A stretch of DNA of 64,000 nucleotides. It comes from Metaphire vulgaris. Taxonomy: Eukaryota; Annelida; Clitellata; Crassiclitellata; Megascolecidae. The notes under the pieces were generated by a model. It saw only the letters and a list, made by a program, of their open reading frames with translations, searched no databases and had not been told where the DNA came from. Numbering within the stretch: the stretch's first letter is position 1; every line of letters starts with the position of its first letter. Of the stretch, positions 46,493-57,361 are shown piece after piece. The stretch lies in NCBI GenBank assembly GCA_018105865.1, contig CM030851.1, positions 6,197,328 to 6,261,327 on the forward strand. The letters are read 5' to 3'. The position numbers and the translations under genes are program-made.

Positions 46493-48432
46493 TCTTATTA
46501 TATAATTCTCGATGTCCGGTCCGGCGAATCGGTCTGTCGGTCACGATACAAGGCAGATTTTGCAAGACGCTGTTGCCATAACAACGAAATTGTTTAATCA
46601 AAACTGTATAAAGAACGCAGCGTTTAACGAAGCGTCTTAATTGCAGCTCAAATCCCCGTTCCCTTCCCTCTCTCCATCCCTCTCCCAATCGCCCCTTTTC
46701 CAACCCATCTCCGCCCCGCCCTACCCCACAGGCCCCAAACTCACGTTCCCCTTCCATCTCCCCATCCCTATCCCAACTCCCGTCCATCTCCCCATCCCTC
46801 TCCCAATCGCCCCGGCCCCAACCCATCCCCTTCCGGCCCCAACCCATACCCGCCCGCCCTACCCACAGGCCCCAAATTCCCGTTTCCCTTCCCTCTCTCT
46901 ATCCCTCTCCCAACCCCCTTCCCTCTCCCCATACCTCTCCCAATCGCACCGACCCCAACCCATCCCCTTGCTCCGCCCTACCCCACAGGCTCCAAACCCC
47001 CGTTCCCATAACCTCTCCCCATCCCTCTCCCAACCCCCTTCCCTCTTTCAATCGCCCCGGCCCAACACATCCCAGCCCTGGCCTCATCCCATCCCTTGGC
47101 CCCAAACCATACTCGCCCCGCGCTACCCAACAGGCCCCAAACTCCCGTTCCCCCGTTCCCCTTTCCTCTCCCATCCCTCTCCCAACCCCACTCCTCTCCC
47201 CATCCCTCTCCCAATCGCTGCGGCCTCACACATCCCCCCCAGGCCCCAAACCATACCCGCCCCGCCCTACCCCACAGGCCCCAAATCCCCGTTCCATTCC
47301 CTCTCCCCATCCCCCCTCCCCATCCTCTCCCTAACCCTCATTCCGTCTCCCAATCCCTCTCCCAATCGCCCCAGCCCCAACCCATCACCACTCCGCCCTA
47401 CCCCACCGGCCCCAAACCTCTTTCCCAGACCTACACAACGCTGCTCAGAAAACCCGTACAACCCACTTTCCTCCTCCCAAATCTCCCTCCCTCTCCCAGT
47501 GCCCTGCCCTCCGTTATTATATATATATATTTACTTCTTCCTAACCTCAATACCTATTTTTTAAATTTAACCCTTCAAGTGGGGATTAAATTTTCAGAAG
47601 CCGTCACCGTACTGGGATTTAATTTTTGGAAAAGCGTTCTTCAGAAATTATTGCTGTAACGTTTTAAATTTGCTATATCTCAGGCTATATAGAAGCTAAA
47701 AAGATGAGGTTTGCACCATTCCTTAGATTTTTTATTCCTCTTTCTTACCATCCGTGCAAAACAAAAAAAATTGGTGGTAGAGTTCACTTTACGGCCTAAA
47801 TTATCACCCTCCCCGCCAAAAAAAAATTTCAAAGCCCCTAGCAAAATATTTTTAGCGGTTACCCCACTTTAGTCAGCGGTAAAGTTGTAAAGGGATGTAA
47901 GAGGAACAAAATAAACCAAAAAGTTTGAAAATCGGTTGACATTTGGTAAAGATCTATCAATTCTAACCCGATGACCCCAATGTCTGAACATAAGTATTAT
48001 ATCGGTAAATTTCGCGAAAGTTTTGAATTCTGACAAAGTTTCCAAATTTTTTGAATTTGCTATATCTCAGGCTATGTAAGAGCTAAGAAGATGAGGTTTG
48101 CACCATTGTTTAGCTTTTTTATTCCTCTTTCCTACCGTCCGTGAAAAACAAAAAAGTCCAAGTGAGAATGAGGAGCAGGCTGTTGCTCGGCGTGCAAAAG
48201 CAGCATAGCAAACAAGAGAATCAAGCACTGCATGTCGTTCGACACTGCCAAATCATTACACTTACGTTGACTATCAAGTTTTAGAAAATTCCTGCGAATG
48301 GGCGTTAACTCGGTTGAAGGCAAAGGTGGCGAGTTAAGGACAATTAATTGCGCAAAATGCTATTGCATTTGCGCAAAATCGGGTGGTAAAATAGCCAATC
48401 TCTCCCGTCATTTTTGACGGGTAAACACCTAG
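46493..48432 (+). mobile_element. Helitron (non-autonomous), tandem copy 2
   Basis: Starts TCTTATTATATAATTCTCGA immediately after the CTAG of copy 1, with the same hairpin before CTAG (48429-48432), then T. Colinear with copy 1 (cgatgtccggt, gctatatctcaggctat, ctatcaattcta, gttaactcggttgaagg) but with a longer C-rich array and without the MITE. Confidence 0.88.
46640..47415. repeat. C-rich minisatellite, long array (Helitron copy 2)
   Basis: The same unit as in copy 1, about seven to eight repeats. Long open frames (307 codons, Pro/Ser-rich) across it come from the lack of stop codons in the C-rich repeat and are not taken as genes. Confidence 0.88.
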
Positions 48433-49005
48433 TTTCATAATAACGCAAGGAAAGCGTATTCCGACCATTTTGCTCTGAAACTCCACAACAATAGGAAATC
48501 TCTGCTCCCAAACAAAATCTACCTATCGATTAAGCGAATTTTTCCTACTCATAGGATTTTTAACACGCGTAACAAAGGTATGTTTCAGGCAAAATTTTAA
48601 AAAGATAATTTTCAAGCAATTTCAATATCTATTTGTCTCCTTTGTCTTATCTTTGGCAAAATATAAATAATTATGCTTAATATATCTGTCATATTTTCAT
48701 TCGAATTGAATCAGAGCTTTTGTTTTGCCATTTATTCATAACTCAGACGATTCTATTCAACAAACGTTCGCCAGATGGCCTAATGCACTTAAAAATATTA
48801 CATGCTATTACTAGGGTCGCGTCACGTTACGAGAACGCTGAATAGTGGACCGCGGTTCCAAAATGTTTGGGAAACCCTGCGCTACGCGATACATTAACCC
48901 CGTATCCGCGGTGTTGCACGCCTGGCTGAGGGCTTTAGCAACGGAGATCAGCGCCGCCATATGAGCCCGTGAGGCTCGGGAAGGACTTTGACATTTTGAC
49001 TGTTT

Positions 49006-49172
49006 TTGACTGCACTACTTCCAAAGCGCTATAGGCCTATATACTGTATTTGTGAGATTTTACTTACGTACTTATTTGCGGTGATTGTAATCGCGTTTAG
49101 TTGAATTACATAAAGACAATTTAATTTCCAATCGGTTATTTGTCGGAGACGGAAAAGTCGTTTTCCATCATT
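49006..49172. other. Intergenic spacer
   Basis: No supported feature. Confidence 0.3.
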
Positions 49173-49276
49173 GCCTTTCGTTGCTATTTTCTGTTTTTCC
49201 GTTGTCAGAGAGAACAGCAGCCTGAACGACTGCTGTTCTCTCTGGCAACGAAAAACAGAAAATAGCGACGAAAGGC
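49173..49276. repeat. Near-perfect hairpin, arms about 48 bp, 9-base loop
   Basis: Left arm gcctttcgttgctattttct ... agagagaacagcag pairs with ctgctgttctctctggcaac ... gcgacgaaaggc. The loop is cctgaacga. Only a few mismatches. Confidence 0.92.
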
Positions 49277-50145
49277 TTTAGAAATAAACTGATTCTGAAG
49301 AACGTTGTGGTCACAATTAAATCTAAATCACGCAGACAGCCAACTCAGCCGAGACATGTTACCTATCTTTTAGAGTTGCTTGCTTTAGGCCTAACGTAAC
49401 AAAATATTTTTACAGTTGAAAATGGTTGATTCTTCGATTATATTTAGCCGATCGCAAATTTCATCGACCAGCCATCAAAATATTGAGTTGATTTCGATTA
49501 ATCGACCATGCAGCTTCTAGGTTAGACTAGAGTATTGATTTTGCACATAATGTGAAGGACAACTTTATGAGTTACCGGTATCTTTGCTGATGTTCGGTCT
49601 GACACTCATTAGAATGCATATAATCTTTGACAGATTCTTAGGTGTTCATGAGTACGAAAACTGTGACCCATAAAAATATAAATCTATGCCATTTTAAAAA
49701 AGAAGTCTGCATATCTCTCTTGTTCGCTCAATTGAGATCCGGTCTAAGTTCAGTCGTTCAGGCGTTCAGGCGTTCAGTTGCGTTATCAGCCGGTGGAGGC
49801 TGTGCCTTAGTAGCGTTTTCAGCCATTAGCAAACATCACATGTCGTTGTTCAAAGCAGACAGTCTGAAGCCTATGCCCTGCTGATTCTCTTAAAGCATCT
49901 ATGCATAGCAATTAGACCTACAGAACCGACCTGAAATGTCATTACTGTAAAATAAATCATTTTACATGGTAGATAAGTATGTACAGTCGCGTGATGATCG
50001 TAATAATGTTCTATTTTGTTTATTAGTAATTAATCGTGGGATTAATGATAATGTTCTGTCAAGTCAAGTCAATGCGCCATCGTCGCTTGGTGACGGTTGG
50101 CTACAAGAAATAGGTCAGTATTCTCCATCGTGATCTGTCTTACGC
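49277..50145. other. Intergenic sequence, nothing recognised
   Basis: AT-rich. No exon or transposon end supported. Confidence 0.3.
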
Positions 50146-50149
50146 GTGG

Positions 50150-50305
50150 CCGGACAAAATGTCACGGACAAAATGTCACGAGTTAGGGTTGGGGTTGGGG
50201 TTAGTGTTAAGGTTAGGCATAGGGTTACATTTTATCTACACTACATCTTGTTCGTGACTGTTTTGTCCCCTTGACTTTTGTCCGTGACATTTTGTCCTAG
50301 AACCG
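50150..50305. repeat. Fold-back repeat with TTAGGG-like core (family 2, copy 2)
   Basis: Left arm GGACAAAATGTCACGGACAA, core gttagggttggggttggggt and aaggttaggcatagggtt, right arm TTTTGTCCGTGACATTTTGT. Same family as 28585. Confidence 0.82.
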
Positions 50306-50319
50306 TCTTGCGCGTTGCA

Positions 50320-50530
50320 CAGTAGACGGTCTCCAGAAAGACCAGTCCACATCATAATGTTGTCAATCCAGCATATCCTCGGCCGTCTCCTCGGTTTCTG
50401 TTTCCTTCAACAAGTCCTGTGATCACACTGCTCTCGACGGCGTCTTGTGGTTGTCTTTATCACGTGTCCAAAGTAACTCAGTTTCCTTGTTTTTGATAAT
50501 GTTTTGAGAAATCGGTAATTCAGTCGGTCT
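50320..50530 (-). pseudogene. LINE C-terminal fragment, minus strand
   Basis: The minus strand reads LKTLSKTRKLSYFGHVIKT, the C-terminal motif of the endonuclease-RT LINE type, then stops. Confidence 0.6.
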
Positions 50531-50534
50531 ATGG

Positions 50535-50795
50535 ACAGACAATAATAGATAAAATCAGAAGAAGAAGACTTAGATGGTATGGACATGTAAATAGAATGAA
50601 CAGTAACAGACTCCCATATAAAGTTCAAAAGAAGGAAAAAGAGGAAGAGGAAGACCAGGAAAAAGTGGATGGATAACATCAAAGAAGACTTTGAAAGATA
50701 TCAAATGACAATAATAGATGGAATGAGATTAACAACGGAAAAAGATAAATGGAAAAGTTTTGTGTCTATTTGCAATGAGCTGGCAGAAAGCAACT
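50535..50795 (+). pseudogene. LINE C-terminal fragment, plus strand
   Basis: The + strand reads IRRRRLRWYGHVNRMNSNRL, KRKRGRPGKSW-like and MDNIKEDFERYQMTIIDGMR with KDKWKSFV, ending in GATGATGAT repeats. It abuts the minus-strand fragment on the left. Confidence 0.75.
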
Positions 50796-50799
50796 ATGA

Positions 50800-51190
50800 T
50801 GATGATGATGATGGACAGAACAGTGAAACTGAAGACGGGCGCCCTGTGTTCCTGATGCGACTCACTCAATTATTATTACTTTATCATTTATTAAACACAG
50901 CTTTAAACTTATCTTGTTACGCACGATTTACTCTGCTGTCCAATATTGGCAACAGAGTTCATGCTGCGTCGTCTAGTGAGTTGATCAGTCACTCAATGGG
51001 AGACAGAGGAACGACGAGTGAGAGATCATAATCGTAGCATCAGAACTCAGACATAGTGGGATCAAGTCTTCTCCTAATGACAGCCAAGTGGGTCTAGCAA
51101 GAACTCCGGGTCTAATATTGCCTAATTTCCAGTTCGGTGTAAATGCATGTTTACGCATTCGATCAACTGAATGCGAGAGATGAACGGTTT
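50800..51190. other. Intergenic sequence, nothing recognised
   Basis: No supported feature. Confidence 0.3.
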
Positions 51191-51195
51191 AGCAT

Positions 51196-51412
51196 AGTAT
51201 GCGCACCAGTAGTAGTTTGCGCACTAGGAATTTGCGCACCAGTGTTAGGGTTAGGGTTAGGTTTAGGGTTAGGGTTAGGGTGAGGGTCAGAGTTAGGTTT
51301 AGGGTTAACTTTAGCCCTAAACCTAACCCCAACCCTGGTACGCCCCTGGTGCGCAAATTCCTAGTGCACAAACTCCCAGGTGCGCAAACTACTGGTGCGC
51401 ACACTAATGTAA
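51196..51412. repeat. Fold-back repeat with TTAGGG-like core (family 3)
   Basis: Left arm gtatgcgcaccagtagtagt, ttgcgcactaggaatttgcg; right arm tgcgcaaattcctagtgcac, gcgcaaactactggtgcgca. The core is TTAGGG repeats from 51246 to about 51303, then inverted as CCCTAAACCTAACCCC (51314-51333). Confidence 0.9.
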
Positions 51413-52145
51413 ACCAGATGAACGGTGGGCATGGCTTCTGTTCGGATCACTTTTATTTACCTCTAGAATTTATCTCAGAGCGCTTGCTTTTGGTCTGTTT
51501 AAAGTGCATCGCAATGCAGAGGAGCTCTTATGTAGCGCTTTTCCTGTATCATTAATCAACCAGACATCGTAGAACAGATGCAAGCTGAAAGCTGACTGAG
51601 ACGCCGAAGTCGAGCCTGGCTCAGATAAATGACTGGACGACGGTAGAAGGAGAGTCAAGTGTGTGAGCCTATAATGACTCTGACCTTGTCTGGTGTGGCA
51701 GTGTAGCGGGTGTAGACTGATGTACTGACAAGTCACCTGTAGAAAGCTCACTAGGTAAAACAACAGAGAATCGAGAATATATCAGTATAAATCACCAGGT
51801 ACCAGCGTTCCATAAGCTCTCCTCTCTGCCATGGGGGGGATTTATGACAGAGGGAGTGATGAGAAATTGCCATCGCACTGAGAAGCTAATTTTAATTGGG
51901 GAGAGAATCTAAGACTTTGAGGGGAGAATTCTCCCCATCCGGCCTTTGTGTAGCACTGCCAGGTTCGATGTCTCTATTCGTCTTGTATCGGCGTCTTAGA
52001 TTGGAAGTTAATGCCCGACGAAGACGTCTGGAAGAACGCAGTGTCTAAATCACTTTTTTATGTCGAAGTGCTGTTTATGTGATGCATTATCAGCGTTGTA
52101 TCATTATGCGCCTCAGCGTAATATGCAATCGTTCCACTACTGCTG
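51413..52145. other. Intergenic sequence, possible MITE piece
   Basis: 51830-51960 has catggggggga, gaattctccccatccgg words also seen at 37560-37660; no clear ends. Confidence 0.35.
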
Positions 52146-52149
52146 CTGT

Positions 52150-52228
<79 letters not shown>

Positions 52229-52350
52229 AAGAGAGAGACAGAGAGACAGAGAGAAAGCGAGATAAAGTGAGAGAGAGAAAGAGACAGAGAGAGAGAGAAG
52301 GTGAGAGAAAGTGAGAGAGAGAGGAGACATAGGTAGAGACAAAGACAGAC

Positions 52351-52387
<37 letters not shown>

Positions 52388-52392
52388 GAGGT
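52150..52392. repeat. (GA)n grading into (GACA)n
   Basis: Pure AG at the left, then AGAAAG words, then GACAGACA words to 52387. Confidence 0.95.
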
Positions 52393-52399
52393 GTGAATA

Positions 52400-53475
52400 C
52401 AGATATGGTTATGGAGAAACGGCGACAAAGACAAAGACAGATAGAGCCAGAGACTGAAGAATGTAGAATTCGATGAAATTGCTGTTTTAATTGATGAGAG
52501 AAATTCGCGTGCATTTTAAGCGTTCGATGAATTAAGTCTAATGGATCGAAACGGATTACGGATCAGCTGGATCCACTGGGTCCGGTTGGTAACTGATCCT
52601 TAAAATTGGACTCGTCGTGCTACTCAGGAGCAGAGTACTCAAGACTACTCGAGAGTAAATTCGAGCAGATAAGAGAAAATCCGGAGATAAGACCTCGGAT
52701 CGTTTGGGAGCTGCAGCAGCTTTACTGCGATTGCGAGTCTCTTAAGACTTCGTAGTAAACACCCGACAGAAATATTATTCATCCGCGTAATTTGTCTGCA
52801 GAGAATCTTGCAGAATGAAATGCAAATGAACAGCAATAAAACTACGCGTGAATCTGTATATAGATAGAGAAGTCCATTACAATGGCGTACATAGCGATTG
52901 GGTAATGGACGCATAGCTGTCTTACGTAAGAGAAGAAGAAGAGATTGATTAATAGTTTTATTGTTTGTGGCATATCTTCGTCTACGTCTCCGAGAGACAA
53001 CTGCTCTACGCGATTGCACTGTGGATAATATGTATCCTTCCATCTATATGCTATGCAATCGATTTGATAAGAAAATGCTTTTTTCAGTATATCGGTGTCC
53101 GTCGTTGCATTAATCACTAGCTCTGTTTTCTCAGAATTTTGTCCCTTTTCTCTTCCTTCCATCATTTTCAACGTTAAATTTTATATTCCATCATTTTCAA
53201 CATTTATACACATCTGTTCGTAACTGTTTTCCATACTTTTCAACGTACATTGATACAGGTAATATGCATACATATATGCAACATAAAAATATACCTGCAT
53301 ACAGTATATGTGCACTGTGTGCAGTGCTTGATATTAATTGAGCTAACAGTTGTCCCATCTATACGCTAACAGAAGACATATGTTGGACTAAAACACCCAG
53401 AATCCTCTGCTGTCGCAGAATCTGACCAGCGATTGAACATGACGGGGTCGAGTTTATGTCTGTCTGTCTGTTTGT
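52400..53475. other. Intergenic sequence, nothing recognised
   Basis: Minus-strand open stretches of 109 and 132 codons at 52645-53171 have no recognised motif or splice support. Confidence 0.3.
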
Positions 53476-53477
53476 CT

Positions 53478-53478
53478 C

Positions 53479-53514
<36 letters not shown>
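53478..53514. repeat. (TC)n microsatellite
   Basis: About 17 units. Confidence 0.9.
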
Positions 53515-53516
<2 letters not shown>

Positions 53517-54012
53517 ATTCTACGATTGAATGCCATCCTCGAGATTTTCCAGCAGCTGAACATCTTGAGGGAATACTTTGCACTGAATACGAATCCAATT
53601 AATTGATGAGATTGATCTATGGTGGGATGCAGCAAACGTCAGCTGCTGCTGCTGCAGTCTGATCTACTGTTGGCCCCTACGGGATGAATCCAGCATCCTA
53701 ACGCACTGTGTCCATCTTGGTCACAAACGACCTCTGACCCTGACTCCTTCTGCACAGACAACCGCCAAACATCGCATAATTCAGTAAAACATTACGAGCA
53801 TTTGCTATCGACAAAACTGTGACTTTTCATGGAATGTCTCTAAGCGAGACGAAATGAGAAACTGAAAACTAAATTTTTCTCCCGAACATGCTGAGATCGA
53901 TAACACCGAGGCAATATTACCGGCAATCGATACGCTCCAACGTAAGACATTTATTATATTTTACGCGAAACTTCCCTTCTTCGCGCAATCACATTTATGT
54001 TGTAAATCCTGG
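53515..54012. other. Intergenic sequence, nothing recognised
   Basis: No supported feature. Confidence 0.3.
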
Positions 54013-54020
54013 CACTAAGT

Positions 54021-54725
54021 CAGTGGTTCCCAAACTTTTTTGGTCGGCGTACCCCTTCAGACATTTTTCGAAAATCCGTGTACCCCTAATTTTCAAAGTA
54101 AATTTAAGGAAGCACACTTTCGATTTTTAAAAGCATAAACGGTATCTGAATCATGAAATTTAATAATATCTTCAAACCTACATGTAATCAGACTGCATTA
54201 GCCATAATCATTAACTAGTTACTAGACCTACTAGGTTTTATTAAAGCTTATTAGGATAAAAATATCGTACTTGTAGCATTCAAAGTTAAACTTGCATAAC
54301 CTATCGGTCAAATGAAAACAAGAAAATGAATCAATGAGACGGATGAGGTTGCATCTCATCAGCCAGTTTCGAAAATCTTGGCTGCGTCTTTGATCCACAC
54401 AGGGCGATTTTTGAATTTGCCGCGCTGACCAAGAAAGAGACTCAAAGAGTCCAATACCACAAGGTGATAGGACAGGTTAAACCTTAAACTTATAGCGAGG
54501 GGTGACGGGTTAGATGAGTCCAAAAGGTCTACATCTGTCACTGTAGTTTGAGAAAATCAAATCCAATCACAATTTTTTTTAAACTTTTGCAAATATTGTG
54601 AAATGTGCTACTATCAAACATCAGTGCATAAGAATTCCATTGACTTTCCACTTTCCGCCGCGTATCCCCTAGGAAGTCCATTTTGTACTCCTGGGGGTAC
54701 GCGTACCACCGTTTGGGAACCACTG
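54021..54725. mobile_element. hAT element, 705 bp, non-autonomous
   Basis: Ends CAGTGGTTCCCAAACTTTT and ACCGTTTGGGAACCACTG; perfect 8-bp duplication cactaagt at 54013-54020 and 54726-54733. No intact transposase. Confidence 0.93.
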
Positions 54726-54733
54726 CACTAAGT

Positions 54734-55043
54734 GATTCACAGCGTTGTCATAGACAAGAACATCGAATGGTTGTTATTCTTCATTAACTCCATATTGAGG
54801 TTATCAATACCATCGATTTAGCATCGATCTCTATTCTAAAAGACGGTTCAGAAAAGGAACCAATCGAAAATGACATCCACTTTCAGTCCCTTTTAGCTCA
54901 GTTTCTCTTGGCGTATTAAACAAATTCGATTAAAACCGAAACAAGAAACTCTATAATAACATTTTAAACGTCCATCGGACATTCACTTTTCAATATTATA
55001 ACGATAGCGTGAAAACTACGACGACATTCTTGATGTTAAAATG
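54734..55043. other. Intergenic sequence, nothing recognised
   Basis: No supported feature. Confidence 0.3.
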
Positions 55044-55051
55044 TCGCCGCG

Positions 55052-55337
55052 CAATGGCGTCATTTCACACTTTCTTGGGGGGCGAGAAAATTTTTTTGCA
55101 AATTTTTGACAAATTTTGGCAAATTTTGGCAAATTTTAGGCATTTTTGCAATTTTTTGAAATTTTTTGGCAAATCTTGAGCAATTTTGGCAAATTTTAGG
55201 GCCAATGTTGGAACTTTTGCAAATTTTTGATATTTTTGGCAATTTTGGCAATTTTTGCACATTAATACATTATAAATTAATATTTTCATTTCCTTGGGGG
55301 GCCACGGCCCCCCCAGCCCCCCCAAATGACGCCTCTG
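55052..55337. mobile_element. hAT MITE with internal GCAAATTTTGG array (copy 2)
   Basis: Ends CAATGGCGTCATTTCACAC and CCCAAATGACGCCTCTG; flanks tcgccgcg and tcgccgag match at 7 of 8. Highly similar to 16305-16600 along its whole length. Confidence 0.88.
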
Positions 55338-55796
55338 TCGCCGAGAGAGAGAGAGAGAGAGAGCACACTCGCTTAGCTACATCTCCGGGCAAGTGGGATC
55401 TGAGCAAGTGAAGTGTTCCTACTCGATTCCATTCTTTTATTCACGAAATCCAGACAATGACGCATATTCTCAGACAACAAAGAACTAAATAGCGGACAGC
55501 TAAGCCTATCATCACAAGCTGATATGCCTCATTAACACAATAATTAGTTTATGTCACTTTCCATAGAAGCGCTGTTAGAAACACCGTTACTCGCGCCGCT
55601 AGATCAAATAAAAGCTTTCCCGTCTATTGACGATGCTGACTAATTAAACGAGGAATCCCGGACTAGACTTCAAACAAGTTCGATGAAAACCCTTCGATAA
55701 GTCTGCCATCTGGTTCTACTCAAAAAATATTTTGATGATTGGTTATTTTGATGATTGGTTAAATTAAATTTTGACGATTGATTATTTTGATGATTG
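55338..55796. other. Intergenic sequence
   Basis: Short (GA)n at 55343-55361. 55725-55800 repeats attttgatgattggtta three to four times. Confidence 0.45.
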
Positions 55797-55797
55797 G

Positions 55798-55862
55798 TTA
55801 AATTAATAACTTCAACTGTAATAATAGGCTTAATTACAGCTGAAGTTATTAATTTAACCAAT
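55798..55862. repeat. Hairpin, arms about 27 bp
   Basis: ggttaaattaataacttcaa pairs with ttgaagttattaatttaacc-like sequence (gaagttattaatttaacca); the short loop is around aataggctta. It continues the gattggttaaatt repeat on its left. Confidence 0.8.
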
Positions 55863-56190
55863 CATCGTTCGTACCTTGAACACATAAATCTTATTAATTA
55901 ACCTTTAACACAACTAATCAACATCGTGCAGAAACCTTAATTAATGATCGAAACCATGATAACATTGGAAACGAAGGCCTGATTCAGATGAAGCGACTGA
56001 TCGTTTCAAGGCCAACGGCTGAGCTGCAGCAGAGCAAGCACACTGCGTTTCTTAATAAAAAATCCTTTTGGCTCCTTTTGCATAAAAAGACTCAGTTGCT
56101 TCATCGCATCTCAATATCAACGGATCTACTAAGCTTCGATTGGTTGATTTATCTGATTTTTACCAAATGACTAAAGAGTAATAAATTGAG
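55863..56190. other. Intergenic sequence, nothing recognised
   Basis: No supported feature. Confidence 0.3.
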
Positions 56191-56198
56191 CACACACA

Positions 56199-56441
56199 CA
56201 GAGGCACGTCTGAACGAATTTCAGTAGGGGTGCAGATTTTCAGATTTTCAGATTTTTAAAGAAAAAAATCGCATCTTAAAAAACCTGACGAGCAAAAAAG
56301 GTCTTCACGCACGGAATTTACTCTTTTTCCAAAAGTGCAGGGGGTGCAGATTCTTACCGGCCTCTAGGGGGTGCGCTGCACCTCCTGAATTTTTCCAGGG
56401 GTGCAGCTGCACCCCCTGCACCCCCACTTCGTACGGGCCTG
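56199..56441. mobile_element. hAT MITE, 243 bp
   Basis: Ends CAGAGGCACGTCTGAACGAA and TTCGTACGGGCCTG; flanks cacacaca and cacacgca match at 7 of 8 (weakened by the CA-rich context). Contains GACGAGCAAAAAAGGTC at 56287. The right half has three gggtgcagctgcaccccc-like palindromic words. Confidence 0.7.
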
Positions 56442-56449
56442 CACACGCA

Positions 56450-57361
56450 CACATACTTATATATGTTAACTGCCATCCTTGCTCGACATATATATGCATA
56501 CATACGAGTATATGGGCCTATATAGATACAGTATATATGTATATGTGCGTGCGTGTGCATTAACTTTATATCGTAGAATCGTAGAGCAGACAGTTGTTGC
56601 ATGCATTTGTGGTCAATTGTATGGATATGCGAGTTCTTTCGAGGAATCATTTCTGTGCTGTTGCTGCGTTTGTTTGTCTTAAGTCAGTCTTAAGGGCAGT
56701 TTCTATTCGTCTCAGTTGTTGGCTTTTGTCATTATATATCTTCCAGTCGTTCATTCAGTCTGTCATTATTATAGCGCATGTTCTCGGTACAGCATCTTTT
56801 CTAGTTCTCGAATGTCATTTTGTCTCTTTTTCTCCTATTCGGTTTCTGAGTGTTGAATCGGTTGCTGCTATCCGCATATCTCCGCAGATATAGGCCTAGT
56901 CGGTGAACGGCTTGGTTGGCCGCGGACATCACGACCAAGTCACCGATACAAGCGTCAAACAACAAACATTGTTACTTAACAACTTCGAAGTTCTCATGAG
57001 AACCGGAGTCAAGACGCTAATAATTGTATAGATCATTATTAGAGTGATATATCTTTACCTGCATTCTCGTCGTTATTCGGTTCCGTTTTCTCGTTAGGCC
57101 TATGACCTATGACCTATGACCTATGACCGTTCAATGCAGTGAACATGTATTTACGAAGAACGCCTATAGTTAATCTTCTTTGAAAACGATCATCTGACGC
57201 AGTGCTTATCATCATAATAAGCCTGTAAATAGCAGCTGGTTATGTATACACCAATATTTATCCAGGCTTCCTTGTGTATACACAGAGCCTTTCATAATTT
57301 GACGCCAATTATTTCAGATACCGGATCTTTTGTGCCTGATAATTATTAGGCGAACGCGGTT
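56450..57361. other. Upstream of the ankyrin gene, no promoter recognised
   Basis: Tandem cctatgac words at 57098-57126. No TATA box or other element can be defended. Confidence 0.35.

Larger units (their letters stand above)
44460..48879. mobile_element. hAT element with perfect 8-bp duplication, host of a Helitron dimer
   Basis: Begins CAGTGTTTTCCAAACTGTGG and ends AAATGTTTGGGAAACCCTG. Both flanks are cgctacgc (44452-44459 and 48880-48887). hAT sequence is only 44460-44779 plus 48433-48879 (767 bp, no transposase). Near 44727-44756 there is a second, internal copy of the terminal motif (ttccaaaacgtttggagaaa), also present at 23413-23432 in the other copy. Confidence 0.93.
44283..49005 (+). 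mobile_element. tRNA-headed SINE split by a hAT element
   Basis: The left part 44283-44459 has agttaacagagtggt, box B GGTTCGAGCCC and aaggtcgactcagc; the right part 48888-49005 continues with gatacattaaccccgtatcc, ctggctgagggctttagc and the tail GGAGATCAGCGCCGCC. The SINE at 41190 shows the uninterrupted order. A shorter repeat of aagttagca lies just upstream (44260-44285). Confidence 0.85.

Noticed and set aside
46641..47564. 307-codon Pro/Ser-rich open frame on the + strand
   Set aside because: It lies wholly in the C-rich minisatellite of Helitron copy 2; repeats without stop codons explain its length, and all other frames there are also long.
51246..51333. True telomere or chromosome end
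   Set aside because: The TTAGGG-like units are few, degenerate and flanked by inverted unique arms inside normal sequence, so this is an internal element.
52058..52514. Leu/Ser-rich open frames up to 121 codons
   Set aside because: Translation of (GA)n/(GACA)n on the opposite strand.
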